NCBI GenBank assembly: GCA_903828035.1
Contig: CAIKKV010000654.1
Location: forward strand, 1-9,245
Source: an uncultured bacterium
GTDB lineage: Bacteria; Verrucomicrobiota; Kiritimatiellia; CAIKKV01
Direction of reading: 5' to 3'
Length of the DNA: 9,245 nt
This document shows, in pieces, positions 1 through 6,544 of the stretch. The position numbers and the translations under genes are program-made. The notes below the pieces were generated by a model. That model saw nothing but the letters and a program-made list of their open reading frames with translations. It did not search any database and had not been told where the DNA came from. How positions within the stretch are numbered: position 1 is the stretch's first letter; each line of letters starts with the position of its first letter.

Positions 1-648
1 GCGCATCGCCTCGAGCTTTTCCTCCAACTCCTGAACCTTCACCTGCTTTTCCTGGAACGCCGACCGCAGCGCCAGAAGGCCCTTTTCCTTCTCCGTCCGG
101 TTGATCTTCATGCGCTGGTCCCGGTACACCGCCGCGATCTCGTTGGCGATGCGCGAGGCGTCCGCGCGGGCTTCCTGGGCCGTCGACCGGTAGGTGCTGC
201 GCTCGATCTGGATCTCGATCAGGTTGGTGTCCCGGTACTGATGAACCTTCATGCTCTTCGTCACGAGCTCAAACGCCTTGCTCGGAGAAAGCGACGACCC
301 GTCATCGCTGAACAACTGGCCGAAGTGCTCCTGAAGCCGGAGATTCCGGATCACCTCGTAAATGATCGGCTTCGACTGGATGATCTCGAACTGCGTCCGC
401 AGGAAGAAGGGATCGTAGGCGATGGCGGCGACCGCGCCCTGCTGCTTCAAGCTTTCCACGGTCGGCGTTTCGCGGTTGACGGCAATCCGGGTGCCGGCCA
501 CAAAGGTCTTGGGCAGGTAATAGGTGACCACCGCGCCCGTGATCACGATGAACAGGAAGATCGCGATGACGATTTCCTTGCGCGACCGGATCACCTGCCA
601 ATAATCCCAGAAATGGGTGGCGCTGAATTGGGACTGATTCTGTTCCAT
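1..648 (-). CDS. Wzz/GumC-type polysaccharide chain-length determinant (partial, C-terminus missing)
   Basis: The minus strand is open from an ATG at 648 to the left edge: 216 codons with no stop, so only the N-terminal part is present. The protein begins MEQNQSQFSATHFWDYW. One hydrophobic helix follows at about residues 25-46 (core IVIAIFLFIVITGAVVTYYL), then a periplasmic region containing FFLRTQFEIIQS and RDTNLIEIQIE. From about residue 180 the sequence becomes charged and heptad-like (KGLLALRSAFQEKQVKVQEL), the start of the long coiled coil. This order is typical of the Wzz/GumC polysaccharide co-polymerase family, inner-membrane proteins that set chain length and couple polymerisation to export. 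I infer a second membrane helix and possibly a tyrosine-kinase domain beyond the edge. The gene starts 21 bp after the beta-barrel gene stop, so both are probably one operon. Its ribosome-binding site is weak (GAGCTC just before the ATG). Confidence 0.88.
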   Translation of the reverse strand, partial: MEQNQSQFSATHFWDYWQVIRSRKEIVIAIFLFIVITGAVVTYYLPKTFVAGTRIAVNRETPTVESLKQQGAVAAIAYDPFFLRTQFEIIQSKPIIYEVIRNLRLQEHFGQLFSDDGSSLSPSKAFELVTKSMKVHQYRDTNLIEIQIERSTYRSTAQEARADASRIANEIAAVYRDQRMKINRTEKEKGLLALRSAFQEKQVKVQELEEKLEAMR

Positions 649-669
649 GAGCTCGACCGTAAACCGTGT

Positions 670-1872
670 TTAGAATTCCATGCCCATCGTGGCGGACACG
701 GTATTGCGAGCAAAGGATTCGCGGACATCCGACGTCCAATCCTCATACTCATAGGCTACGCGGCTGTAGTAACGCCGCGCCTTGGGCCGGATTGTGAATC
801 CGACCTGGTAATCCACCAGCGTGTCATCACCCCCGGAAAGGGTCTGAAGGTCCGCACTCTGCTGAATCGCACTGTCCTTGCTGTAAACGCCGTTGGCATA
901 CACCACCTGGGCGTCGGCGGACATGCTTTCCGTGATCGAATAAACGCCCCTGAGCAACAGGCGGGTGTACTCCTTGGAGGAATAGAACTCCCGGTCGGAA
1001 GGCTCCAGCGAATAATCGGCTTGAGCCGTCAGGGCCAGATTGAGCGAAACCCGATACTCGGCCAGCATTTGGAAGAAGGGCATCCCTTCGTCGCCCGTCA
1101 CCGCATCCGAGTAGTCGAGCAGCTTGTACCCCGCCGCGACGGTGCCTTTCAGATCGTCGGTGAACTCACGGGTGAGGCCGGCCCCGAGCAGGTAGCCCAG
1201 ATAGTCGCCGCGCTCGGAGCTCTTATAGGAAGGCTGATCAAAGCCCACGAAGCCAAAGGTCGAGTTCGCGGGATCCAATTTGTAGCGGAGCGCCCCATTC
1301 GCCACAATCCGATCCTCGTCCGCCTGATCGGCAAACGTTTTGTCGATGTACCGCTTCATCTTGTACGTGCCGTCCAGATCCACCTGCACCCGGTCGCTCA
1401 GCCCGTAAAGCATCCATCCCTTGGCCTCATTCAGCCAGTAGCTGGCGTCTGCGCGAACCGCCACGCCCCCGGCGGTCACGTTCGGATCGTCCGTCATCTC
1501 GTACCGGTCCGATGCGCCCACCTTGGTCCGGTAAGAGACCAAATGCTCCACATTAGCCTCGGCCAGGTGATAAAGCTCGGTGGCGTTCTGGTCCTCGCGG
1601 GGATTGTCCCGCCACAGCAGCGAAGGCTTGTACATCAGGAAAGCCGTCGTGATCAGGTCGTCCATGTTCAACTGGACTCCCGGCGAAAAGCTCAAGGTCG
1701 TCATCGACTCCTTGTTTTCCTTAACCGCATCACGGTTGTCGTCAAACCGAACGCCCCCTTCAACGGAGTAAACCATCGTGTCCGGTGTGTTCTCAATGCC
1801 CTGAGCTCCGGCCAGGCTGGCCGATAATGTCGCAAGAGCAGAAAACACGCAAAACCATGACGCTCGGTTCAT
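670..1872 (-). CDS. Outer-membrane beta-barrel protein of an exopolysaccharide locus
   Basis: A 400-aa protein with a Sec signal peptide (MNRASWFCVFSALATLSASLAGAQG, probable cleavage after Ala-Gln or nearby at about residues 22-25). The rest is made of alternating polar/hydrophobic stretches rich in Tyr, Asp, Ser and Thr, for example YKPSLLWRDN, VRADASYWLN, LGYLLGAGLTREF and YYSRVAYEYEDW, and it ends in a terminal Phe (SATMGMEF), the usual BAM recognition signature of outer-membrane barrels. I read it as an approximately 16-18 strand barrel of the putative beta-barrel type (BBP2-like) often found in exopolysaccharide clusters, but I cannot verify the strand count. Position directly upstream of the chain-length determinant suggests a role in polysaccharide export or secretion across the outer membrane; this is inference. 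The start is fixed by GAGGAG (1883-1878) five bases before the ATG, and a strong promoter lies about 50 bp upstream. Confidence 0.85.
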   Translation of the reverse strand: MNRASWFCVFSALATLSASLAGAQGIENTPDTMVYSVEGGVRFDDNRDAVKENKESMTTLSFSPGVQLNMDDLITTAFLMYKPSLLWRDNPREDQNATELYHLAEANVEHLVSYRTKVGASDRYEMTDDPNVTAGGVAVRADASYWLNEAKGWMLYGLSDRVQVDLDGTYKMKRYIDKTFADQADEDRIVANGALRYKLDPANSTFGFVGFDQPSYKSSERGDYLGYLLGAGLTREFTDDLKGTVAAGYKLLDYSDAVTGDEGMPFFQMLAEYRVSLNLALTAQADYSLEPSDREFYSSKEYTRLLLRGVYSITESMSADAQVVYANGVYSKDSAIQQSADLQTLSGGDDTLVDYQVGFTIRPKARRYYSRVAYEYEDWTSDVRESFARNTVSATMGMEF

Positions 1873-1921
1873 CCTCGCTCCTCAGGTAAAATTCGCACAA
1901 CCAACGCGTTTCGTTGGCAAA

Positions 1922-1950
1922 AGTATCAGCCATTCCCCCGAAACTGTCAA
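1922..1950 (-). promoter_or_regulatory. Sigma-70-type promoter of the beta-barrel/Wzz operon
   Basis: On the minus strand a perfect -35 hexamer TTGACA (1950-1945) is followed after exactly 17 bases by GATACT (1927-1922), which matches 4 of 6 positions of the -10 consensus. The predicted transcript would begin near 1915, giving a leader of about 40 bases with a GAGGAG ribosome-binding site before the ATG at 1872. No experimental support is available here. Confidence 0.6.
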
Positions 1951-1981
1951 TATCTTAACACCGTTTGTCCCTTGAACTGGA

Positions 1982-2010
1982 TTGACTCCCCACGCTGCCA
2001 TGCCTACACT
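1982..2010 (+). promoter_or_regulatory. Sigma-70-type promoter of the hydrolase/URO-D-like operon
   Basis: TTGACT (1982-1987, 5 of 6 matches to -35) and TACACT (2005-2010, 4 of 6 matches to -10) are separated by exactly 17 bases. The predicted start near 2017 precedes the ribosome-binding site AGGAGG at 2038-2043. It is divergent from the promoter at 1922-1950; the two -35 elements are 31 bases apart, so the operons share one small control region. Confidence 0.5.
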
Positions 2011-2048
2011 TCAAAGCCAATAGTCCGATCTTATACCAGGAGGCAGCC

Positions 2049-3140
2049 GTGGCCACACCCATGCTCGATTTCAGGAAAATGAGAAACCTTCAGCCGGCCT
2101 CGCTTCTCTGGCCGCTTTACCGGCCCTCCGGGGCCCCCTTCCGCTTCACGGCCCGCACGCCTTCCGAAGCCCGCCGCTGGCGCACCAAAACCCGCGCCGC
2201 CCTCGTGAAAACCGTCGGCTTTACCGATCTTCCCGCCGCCTCTCCCGCCCCCCGCCGGCTGGAGCGGGTCGACAAGGGCGATTACATCCGCGAAAAAATC
2301 CTCCTCCGCACCTCCGCCCGCTCGCTAATGCCCGTCTATATCCTGATTCCCAAGAATCGCTCCGCCGCCACGCCCGCCGTCATCGCCTTCAACGGCCATG
2401 GCTATGGCGTCAAGGACATCGTCGGGCTCTGGGAAACGGGCCAGGAGCGCAACACCCCGGAAGGCTATCACAAGGACTTCGCCGTCGCCCTCTGCCGGCG
2501 CGGCTTCGTCGTGGCCGCGCCTGAGATCTCCTGCTTCGGCGAGCGGCAGTCCGATTTCCGCTGGCTTTTCAAAGGCCTGGGCTCCGGCCCCTCCTCCACC
2601 TGCACCCATACGTCCTTCCTCGCCACCCATCTCGGAGGCACCGCCCTCGGGCTCCGCATCCACGACGCCCGCAAGCTGATCGACTACCTCCAGACCCGGC
2701 GCGAGGTGAAAGGCGACTCGATCGGTGCCATGGGCATCTCCGGCGGCGGGATGCACACCTTTTTCTCCGCCTGCCTGGACGAGCGCATCCGGGCTTGCGT
2801 GGTCAGCGGCTACTTCTGCACGTTCCGCGACAGCATCCTGGCCATGAACCACTGCCCCTGCAACTTCGTCCCCGGCCTCGGGCAGTTCGGCGAAATGAGC
2901 GACCTCGCCGGCCTCATCGCCCCCCGCCCCATGCTCGTGGAGGCCGGCACGCGCGATCCCATCTTCCCGCTGCCGGCCGTCAAAAAAAGCCTGGCCGCCG
3001 CCCGCCGGGTTTTCGCCCTCTCCGGCGCGCCCGCCGACTCCGTCCAGGCCGACATCTTCGAGGGCCGCCACTCCATCAGCGGACGCCTGGCCTACGATTT
3101 CCTGGCCGCGCGGCTCGGACTGGAAACCCCCTCTAACTGA
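2049..3140 (+). CDS. Alpha/beta hydrolase, acetyl-xylan-esterase/dienelactone-hydrolase-like
   Basis: A 363-aa protein starting with GTG at 2049, chosen because a perfect AGGAGG (2038-2043) sits five bases upstream; an ATG at 2061 is the alternative. The alpha/beta-hydrolase core is clear: an oxyanion-loop motif NGHGYG at residues 115-120, a nucleophile elbow GISGGG with Ser231, an acid in EAGTRDPIFP (Asp303) and a histidine in EGRHS (His341), giving a plausible Ser-Asp-His triad in the correct order. FAVALCRRGFVVAAPEISCFGERQ is typical of the Abhydrolase_7/acetyl-xylan-esterase-like group. No signal peptide is visible, so it should be cytosolic, probably hydrolysing an ester of an imported sugar or aromatic compound; the substrate is not predictable from sequence. 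The gene overlaps or directly abuts the next gene, implying co-translation. Confidence 0.87.
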   Translation: MATPMLDFRKMRNLQPASLLWPLYRPSGAPFRFTARTPSEARRWRTKTRAALVKTVGFTDLPAASPAPRRLERVDKGDYIREKILLRTSARSLMPVYILIPKNRSAATPAVIAFNGHGYGVKDIVGLWETGQERNTPEGYHKDFAVALCRRGFVVAAPEISCFGERQSDFRWLFKGLGSGPSSTCTHTSFLATHLGGTALGLRIHDARKLIDYLQTRREVKGDSIGAMGISGGGMHTFFSACLDERIRACVVSGYFCTFRDSILAMNHCPCNFVPGLGQFGEMSDLAGLIAPRPMLVEAGTRDPIFPLPAVKKSLAAARRVFALSGAPADSVQADIFEGRHSISGRLAYDFLAARLGLETPSN

Positions 3141-4165
3141 ATACGCGCGAACGCTTCCTGGCCGCCATGAACTTCCAGCCCTTCGACCGGCTTCCGGTGA
3201 TCGAATGGGCCGGCTGGTGGGGCGATACCACGCAGCGCTGGAGCCGCGAGGGGATGCCCCTGGATCCCAAGGCCTTCTACGCCATTCACGATCATTTCGG
3301 GCTGGATCGCCATATGCAGGACTGGGTCCGCGGCTTCAAGCCCGGCTGTCCGGCCCCCGACGGCGCCCGCGGCATCGGAATCGTGCAAAACCGCGATCAC
3401 TATGAGCAGGTCATCCGGCCCCAGCTTTTCCCCCGTCCGGCCATCGACCGCCAGAAATGGGAGGAGCGCGCCGCCCTCCAGGCCGAAGGCAAGGCCGTGC
3501 TCTGGTTCACCGTTGACGGCTTTTACTGGTTCCCCCGCCGCATCCTCGGCACCGAGCCCCATCTCTTCGCCTTTTATGACGATCCCGAGCTGATCACCCG
3601 GATCAATGAGGACCAGGCCGAGTGGATCCGGGACGTGCTCGCGGAAATCTTCTCCATCTGCACGCCCGATTTCATGACCTTCGCCGAGGACATGAGCTAC
3701 AACAACGGCTCGCTGCTCTCCAAGGAGTTGTTCGATGCCTTCCTGGCGCCCTACTACCGCCAACTCTGCCCGATCCTCAAGGAAAAAGGGACTCTCATCG
3801 TTGTCGACTCCGACGGCGACATCACCGTTCCCGCCCGCTGGTTCGAAGAGGTGGGGGTCCAGGGAATCCTGCCCCTCGAGCGGCAGGCCGGCGTCGACAT
3901 CAACCGGCTCCGGGCGGATCACCCGGCCATGCGGTTCATCGGTCACTACGACAAGATGGTGATGAACAAGGGCGAGGCGGCCATGCGCAAGGAGTTCGAG
4001 CGGCTGCTACCCGCGGCTGCCCGCGGCGGCTTTCTCATTTCCTGCGATCACCAGACGCCGCCCGGCGTCTCCTACGAGGACTACACGCTCTACACCCGCC
4101 TCTTCCGGGAATACGCCGAAGAAGCGGGCCGGCTCTCCCGGCAGCTCCTCGCGCCGAAAGGCTGA
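3137..4165 (+). CDS. Uroporphyrinogen-decarboxylase-like protein (URO-D/MtaA superfamily), likely CTG start
   Basis: The first in-frame ATG is at 3167 (332 aa), but the 10 codons before it encode a classic family N-terminus when read together with what follows: NTRERFLAAMNFQPFDRLP. The frame is closed by TAA at 3134-3136, so the only start able to include this is CTG at 3137, which overlaps the hydrolase TGA (CTGA, 3137-3140) and gives 342 aa. Family marks, numbered from the CTG, are FAEDMSYNNG (Glu184-Asp185), VDSDGD (Asp224-Asp228), LPLERQAGVD, GHYDK and CDHQTPPGVS (Cys303-Asp304-His305). Members fold as TIM barrels; true HemE decarboxylates uroporphyrinogen III, whereas many divergent paralogues act as or resemble corrinoid/coenzyme-M methyltransferases or have no assigned role. 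This one is divergent and linked to a hydrolase, so haem synthesis is unlikely. Its actual substrate is unknown. Confidence 0.87.
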   Translation: MNTRERFLAAMNFQPFDRLPVIEWAGWWGDTTQRWSREGMPLDPKAFYAIHDHFGLDRHMQDWVRGFKPGCPAPDGARGIGIVQNRDHYEQVIRPQLFPRPAIDRQKWEERAALQAEGKAVLWFTVDGFYWFPRRILGTEPHLFAFYDDPELITRINEDQAEWIRDVLAEIFSICTPDFMTFAEDMSYNNGSLLSKELFDAFLAPYYRQLCPILKEKGTLIVVDSDGDITVPARWFEEVGVQGILPLERQAGVDINRLRADHPAMRFIGHYDKMVMNKGEAAMRKEFERLLPAAARGGFLISCDHQTPPGVSYEDYTLYTRLFREYAEEAGRLSRQLLAPKG

Positions 4166-4182
4166 GCGGCTCAGGGCTTGGC
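4153..4182. repeat. Imperfect inverted repeat spanning two convergent stop codons
   Basis: The stem CTGAG (4162-4166), loop CGG and CTCAG (4170-4174) contain the TGA of the URO-D-like gene (4163-4165) and, on the other strand, the TGA of the secreted-protein gene (4173-4171). Allowing small internal loops, AAG/CTT and GCC/GGC pairs extend it to 4153-4182. There is no T-run on either side, so a classic intrinsic terminator is not supported; it may slow or end convergent transcription. Confidence 0.35.
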
Positions 4183-4677
4183 CGGGGCGTTGGTCGCGGC
4201 GGCCGCCACCGTGTTGCTGCCGGCGACCGCCGGGGCATTGGTGGAAGCGGCCGGCTCATTCGTCGAGGCCGCGGGAGCCGGTTCGGGAGGGGGCGCCAGC
4301 TCGACCGCCTCCTTGAAATCGCCCACCGTCAGCCAGGAGCGCCCGTCACGCTCGTTCAGCGAGCCCGTCACCACCACCTTCGTGGTCTTGGGGGTCTTGG
4401 CCAGCTCGCGGGCCTTGTCATTCAACTCCACCGCCAGCAGTTTGTCGCCCGTCACCAGGCGCACGGCGCTCGCATCGCCCTTGGCATCCTTTAAAACGCG
4501 CACGTAGCCGGTCCAGCCTTCCGCGGCCGGGTCCGCCGGCATGGAAGCCGCCGCCGCGGCCGGAATGGACGCCGCGGAAGCCGGCGTATTCGTGCCCGTT
4601 GCATCCTGTCCCACCGCCGCCAGGGAGCCAATCCCCAGGCTGGCGGCCATCGCCGCTCCCCATGTCAACAGGTTCAT
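4171..4677 (-). CDS. Small secreted protein with OB-fold-like core and Ala/Pro-rich flanks
   Basis: A 168-aa protein. The ATG at 4677 was chosen over upstream in-frame starts (up to 4890) because GGAGGA (4688-4683) lies five bases before it and a signal peptide begins exactly there (MNLLTWGAAMAASLGIGSLA, cleavage near AVG-QD at residues 21-24). Residues 25-53 are a low-complexity Ala/Pro/Ser linker. Residues 54-127 form the only globular-looking segment, with beta-rich stretches such as GYVRVLKD, KLLAVELND, KVVVTGSLNERDG and SWLTVGDF, reminiscent of small periplasmic OB-fold domains; that is a weak structural guess. Residues 128-168 are again low-complexity, with a tandem ASTNEPA-ASTNAPA repeat. 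No lipobox cysteine is seen, so it is likely free in the periplasm or exported. A weak promoter candidate on the minus strand is TACGAT at 4704-4699. Function unknown. Confidence 0.75.
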   Translation of the reverse strand: MNLLTWGAAMAASLGIGSLAAVGQDATGTNTPASAASIPAAAAASMPADPAAEGWTGYVRVLKDAKGDASAVRLVTGDKLLAVELNDKARELAKTPKTTKVVVTGSLNERDGRSWLTVGDFKEAVELAPPPEPAPAASTNEPAASTNAPAVAGSNTVAAAATNAPAKP

Positions 4678-4742
4678 GCATCTCCTCCGTTTCCCCGCAT
4701 CGTAGCCCATCACGGCCCGATTCCGCAACGAAAAGCGAATGC

Positions 4743-4771
4743 TTTCCATTTCAGGCCGCTTCCAGTATGAT
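4743..4771 (+). promoter_or_regulatory. Candidate promoter of the GT39-MscS-PQ-loop operon
   Basis: TATGAT (4766-4771) matches 5 of 6 positions of the -10 consensus and lies 17 bases after TTTCCA (4743-4748), a 4 of 6 match to -35. Transcription would start at about 4778, leaving only around six untranslated bases before the ATG at 4784, so the message could be nearly leaderless. Confidence 0.35.
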
Positions 4772-4783
4772 CCCGCGATTATT

Positions 4784-6544
4784 ATGAAAGAGGAAGCCGG
4801 CTCCATCCTGTTCGCCACCCCCCGCAGCCGCTGGGCCATTCCCCTGCTGCTGGCCATTTTCGCGGCTGGCCTGCTCACCATCATGCCCAACTTCCACGCC
4901 TATTTCTTCGGGGATGAGCACTTCTACACCGACAGCGCCATGCGGATGGACCAGACCGGCCAGCTCCTGACGCCCACCTACCCCGATGGCGCCCTGCGCT
5001 TCAACAAGCCCGTGCTCTCCTACTGGATGATCCTCTCCGGCTTCCGCCTGTTCGGCATCTCCGTGCTCAGCTCCCGGCTCGCCTCGCTGCTGGCCGGCCT
5101 GGCGATCCTCCTGCTCACGCGCCAGCTGGCCGTCCGGCTCTTCAAGTCCTCGGCCGCCGGCTGGCTCGCCATGCTGATCCTCGCCAGCAACCTCGAGCTC
5201 ATCACCGCGGCCATGCGCGCCACGCCCGACATCTTCCTCTGCCTCTTCTCGCTCCTCAGCCTCTACGGCTTCGCCGGCCTGCTGCTCGGCGAGCACCGGC
5301 CGGCCGACGCCTGGCTCGCCTACGTCGGCGCCGGGCTCGCCATCGCCTCCAAGGGAATGCTGGGCGTCCTGCTCCTCCTCTTCGTCTTCCTCTTCGCCGT
5401 GAGCCGCGTCGACCGCGCCGCGCGCCTGCGCGCCCTCCTCCGCCCGCTCCCCATGCTCGCCTGCCTCGTGCTGGGCCTCTCCTGGTTCGTGGCGGTCTAC
5501 CTCAAATACGGCGATCTCGCGCTCCACGGCTTCCTCAATGACCAGGTGGGCAACCGGGTCTCCTCCTCGGCCGGCGGCGTGCTGGCCAACCTGTTCCAGT
5601 ATTCGCTCGGCCTGGCCGCCCCGTTCTTCCCCTGGTCGCTCCTCCTTCTGGCCGGCCTGATCGCCGGCCGGCCGCTCCTGGCAGGCGTCCGGCGCAGTCA
5701 CGCCGCCTCGTTCACCTTCGTCTTCGCCTGGTACGCCCTCGTGCTGTTCATCTTCTCCCCCGCCAACCTCACCCGCACCCGCTACCTCCTCCCCGCCTTC
5801 CCCCTCCTGGCCGCCGGCCTGGCCGCCCTCCTGCCGGCCCTCCTGGCGCATCCCGCCGTCAGCCGCCTGGCCCGCCGGATCCTCCAGGTCCTCGCGGGCG
5901 CCCTTCTTGTTCTCGTCGTCGTCTTTCTCCTGATGGCCCTGGGGCTCGAGCGGGTCCGCCTCGTCGCCGCCGCCGCCGCCTTTCTCCTGCTCGCCGCCAC
6001 CCTCCTGCTCGGCCTGCGCCGGGGCGGCCCCTCCGCCCTGCCCCCCCTCCTGGCCCTGGCCACCTTCGTGATCCTCTGGGATTTCCACTTCCTGGTCCGC
6101 CCCGCCTTCCCCTCCACGCCCTCGTACGAGATGGTCGGCGAGCTGCAGCAGGCCGGCGTCAAGCGGGTCTTCTTCCCGCTCCAGGAGCTGGAGACGATGA
6201 CCCGCGAGGAGGTCTCGCTCTACAAGGAAAAATACGCCAGCCAGGTCCGCCTCATCGCGGGCGGCACCATCCGCGTGGACCGCCTCAAGCTCGATACCTA
6301 CCTCGCCCGCGAAAAATCGGTGGTGCCCATGATCTGCGTCGGGGACGACGTCCACCTCTTCCCCTCCAGCCGCTTCACCGCGGTCCGCGCCGGCTCGGTC
6401 TACAAGTCCGGCATCGGCCCGGCGGAGGTCCGCCGCATCCTGGCCGCCGCCGACAAGCCCGCCGCCCTTGAAACCCTCTACATCCCCTATTACATTGTGT
6501 ACCCGAAAAAGGATCAAGAGCCGGAAAGGACCCCCGCCCCATGA
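4784..6544 (+). CDS. GT39-family (ArnT/PMT-like) integral-membrane glycosyltransferase
   Basis: A 586-aa protein from the ATG at 4784; an in-frame ATG at 4739 would add 15 residues that look non-conserved. The first helix is at about residues 19-35. It is followed by the periplasmic-loop motif GDEHFYTDSAMRM (acidic pair Asp44-Glu45) and then FNKPVLSYWM (Lys75-Pro76), which together are diagnostic of the ArnT/PMT_2 group of C-superfamily transferases that use polyprenyl-phosphate-linked sugars. About ten more hydrophobic helices follow to roughly residue 430, rich in Leu/Ala. The last 140 or so residues are hydrophilic (from about PAFPSTPSYEMVGELQ) and should form a periplasmic domain, as in ArnT. 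The acceptor, which could be lipid A, a protein or a glycan, cannot be read from sequence, and no arn-type donor-synthesis genes are nearby. The stop overlaps the next start (ATGA, 6541-6544). Confidence 0.88.
   Translation: MKEEAGSILFATPRSRWAIPLLLAIFAAGLLTIMPNFHAYFFGDEHFYTDSAMRMDQTGQLLTPTYPDGALRFNKPVLSYWMILSGFRLFGISVLSSRLASLLAGLAILLLTRQLAVRLFKSSAAGWLAMLILASNLELITAAMRATPDIFLCLFSLLSLYGFAGLLLGEHRPADAWLAYVGAGLAIASKGMLGVLLLLFVFLFAVSRVDRAARLRALLRPLPMLACLVLGLSWFVAVYLKYGDLALHGFLNDQVGNRVSSSAGGVLANLFQYSLGLAAPFFPWSLLLLAGLIAGRPLLAGVRRSHAASFTFVFAWYALVLFIFSPANLTRTRYLLPAFPLLAAGLAALLPALLAHPAVSRLARRILQVLAGALLVLVVVFLLMALGLERVRLVAAAAAFLLLAATLLLGLRRGGPSALPPLLALATFVILWDFHFLVRPAFPSTPSYEMVGELQQAGVKRVFFPLQELETMTREEVSLYKEKYASQVRLIAGGTIRVDRLKLDTYLAREKSVVPMICVGDDVHLFPSSRFTAVRAGSVYKSGIGPAEVRRILAAADKPAALETLYIPYYIVYPKKDQEPERTPAP

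Noticed and set aside
241..1827. 528-codon open frame on the plus strand, antisense to the Wzz and beta-barrel genes
   Set aside because: It crosses two recognisable opposite-strand genes, has no ribosome-binding site and no family-like motifs. The opposite strand has a signal peptide, a barrel pattern and a strong promoter.
2325..3071. 248-codon antisense frame within the hydrolase gene
   Set aside because: Ala/Gly/Glu-rich mirror of the coding strand, with no motif; the hydrolase triad is on the plus strand.
3622..4494. 290-codon plus-strand frame running across the URO-D-like gene end and the secreted-protein gene
   Set aside because: Arg/Pro/Gly-rich out-of-frame reading of two well-supported genes on opposite strands.
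4678..4890. Upstream extension of the secreted protein to an ATG at 4890
   Set aside because: It would run through the start of the divergent glycosyltransferase gene and bury the signal peptide; GGAGGA sits correctly before the ATG at 4677.
4751..6517. 588-codon antisense frame through the glycosyltransferase gene
   Set aside because: Its product is an extreme Glu/Gly/Gln/Asp-rich composition, the mirror of Leu/Ala codons with C in the third position. The plus strand carries clear GT39 motifs.
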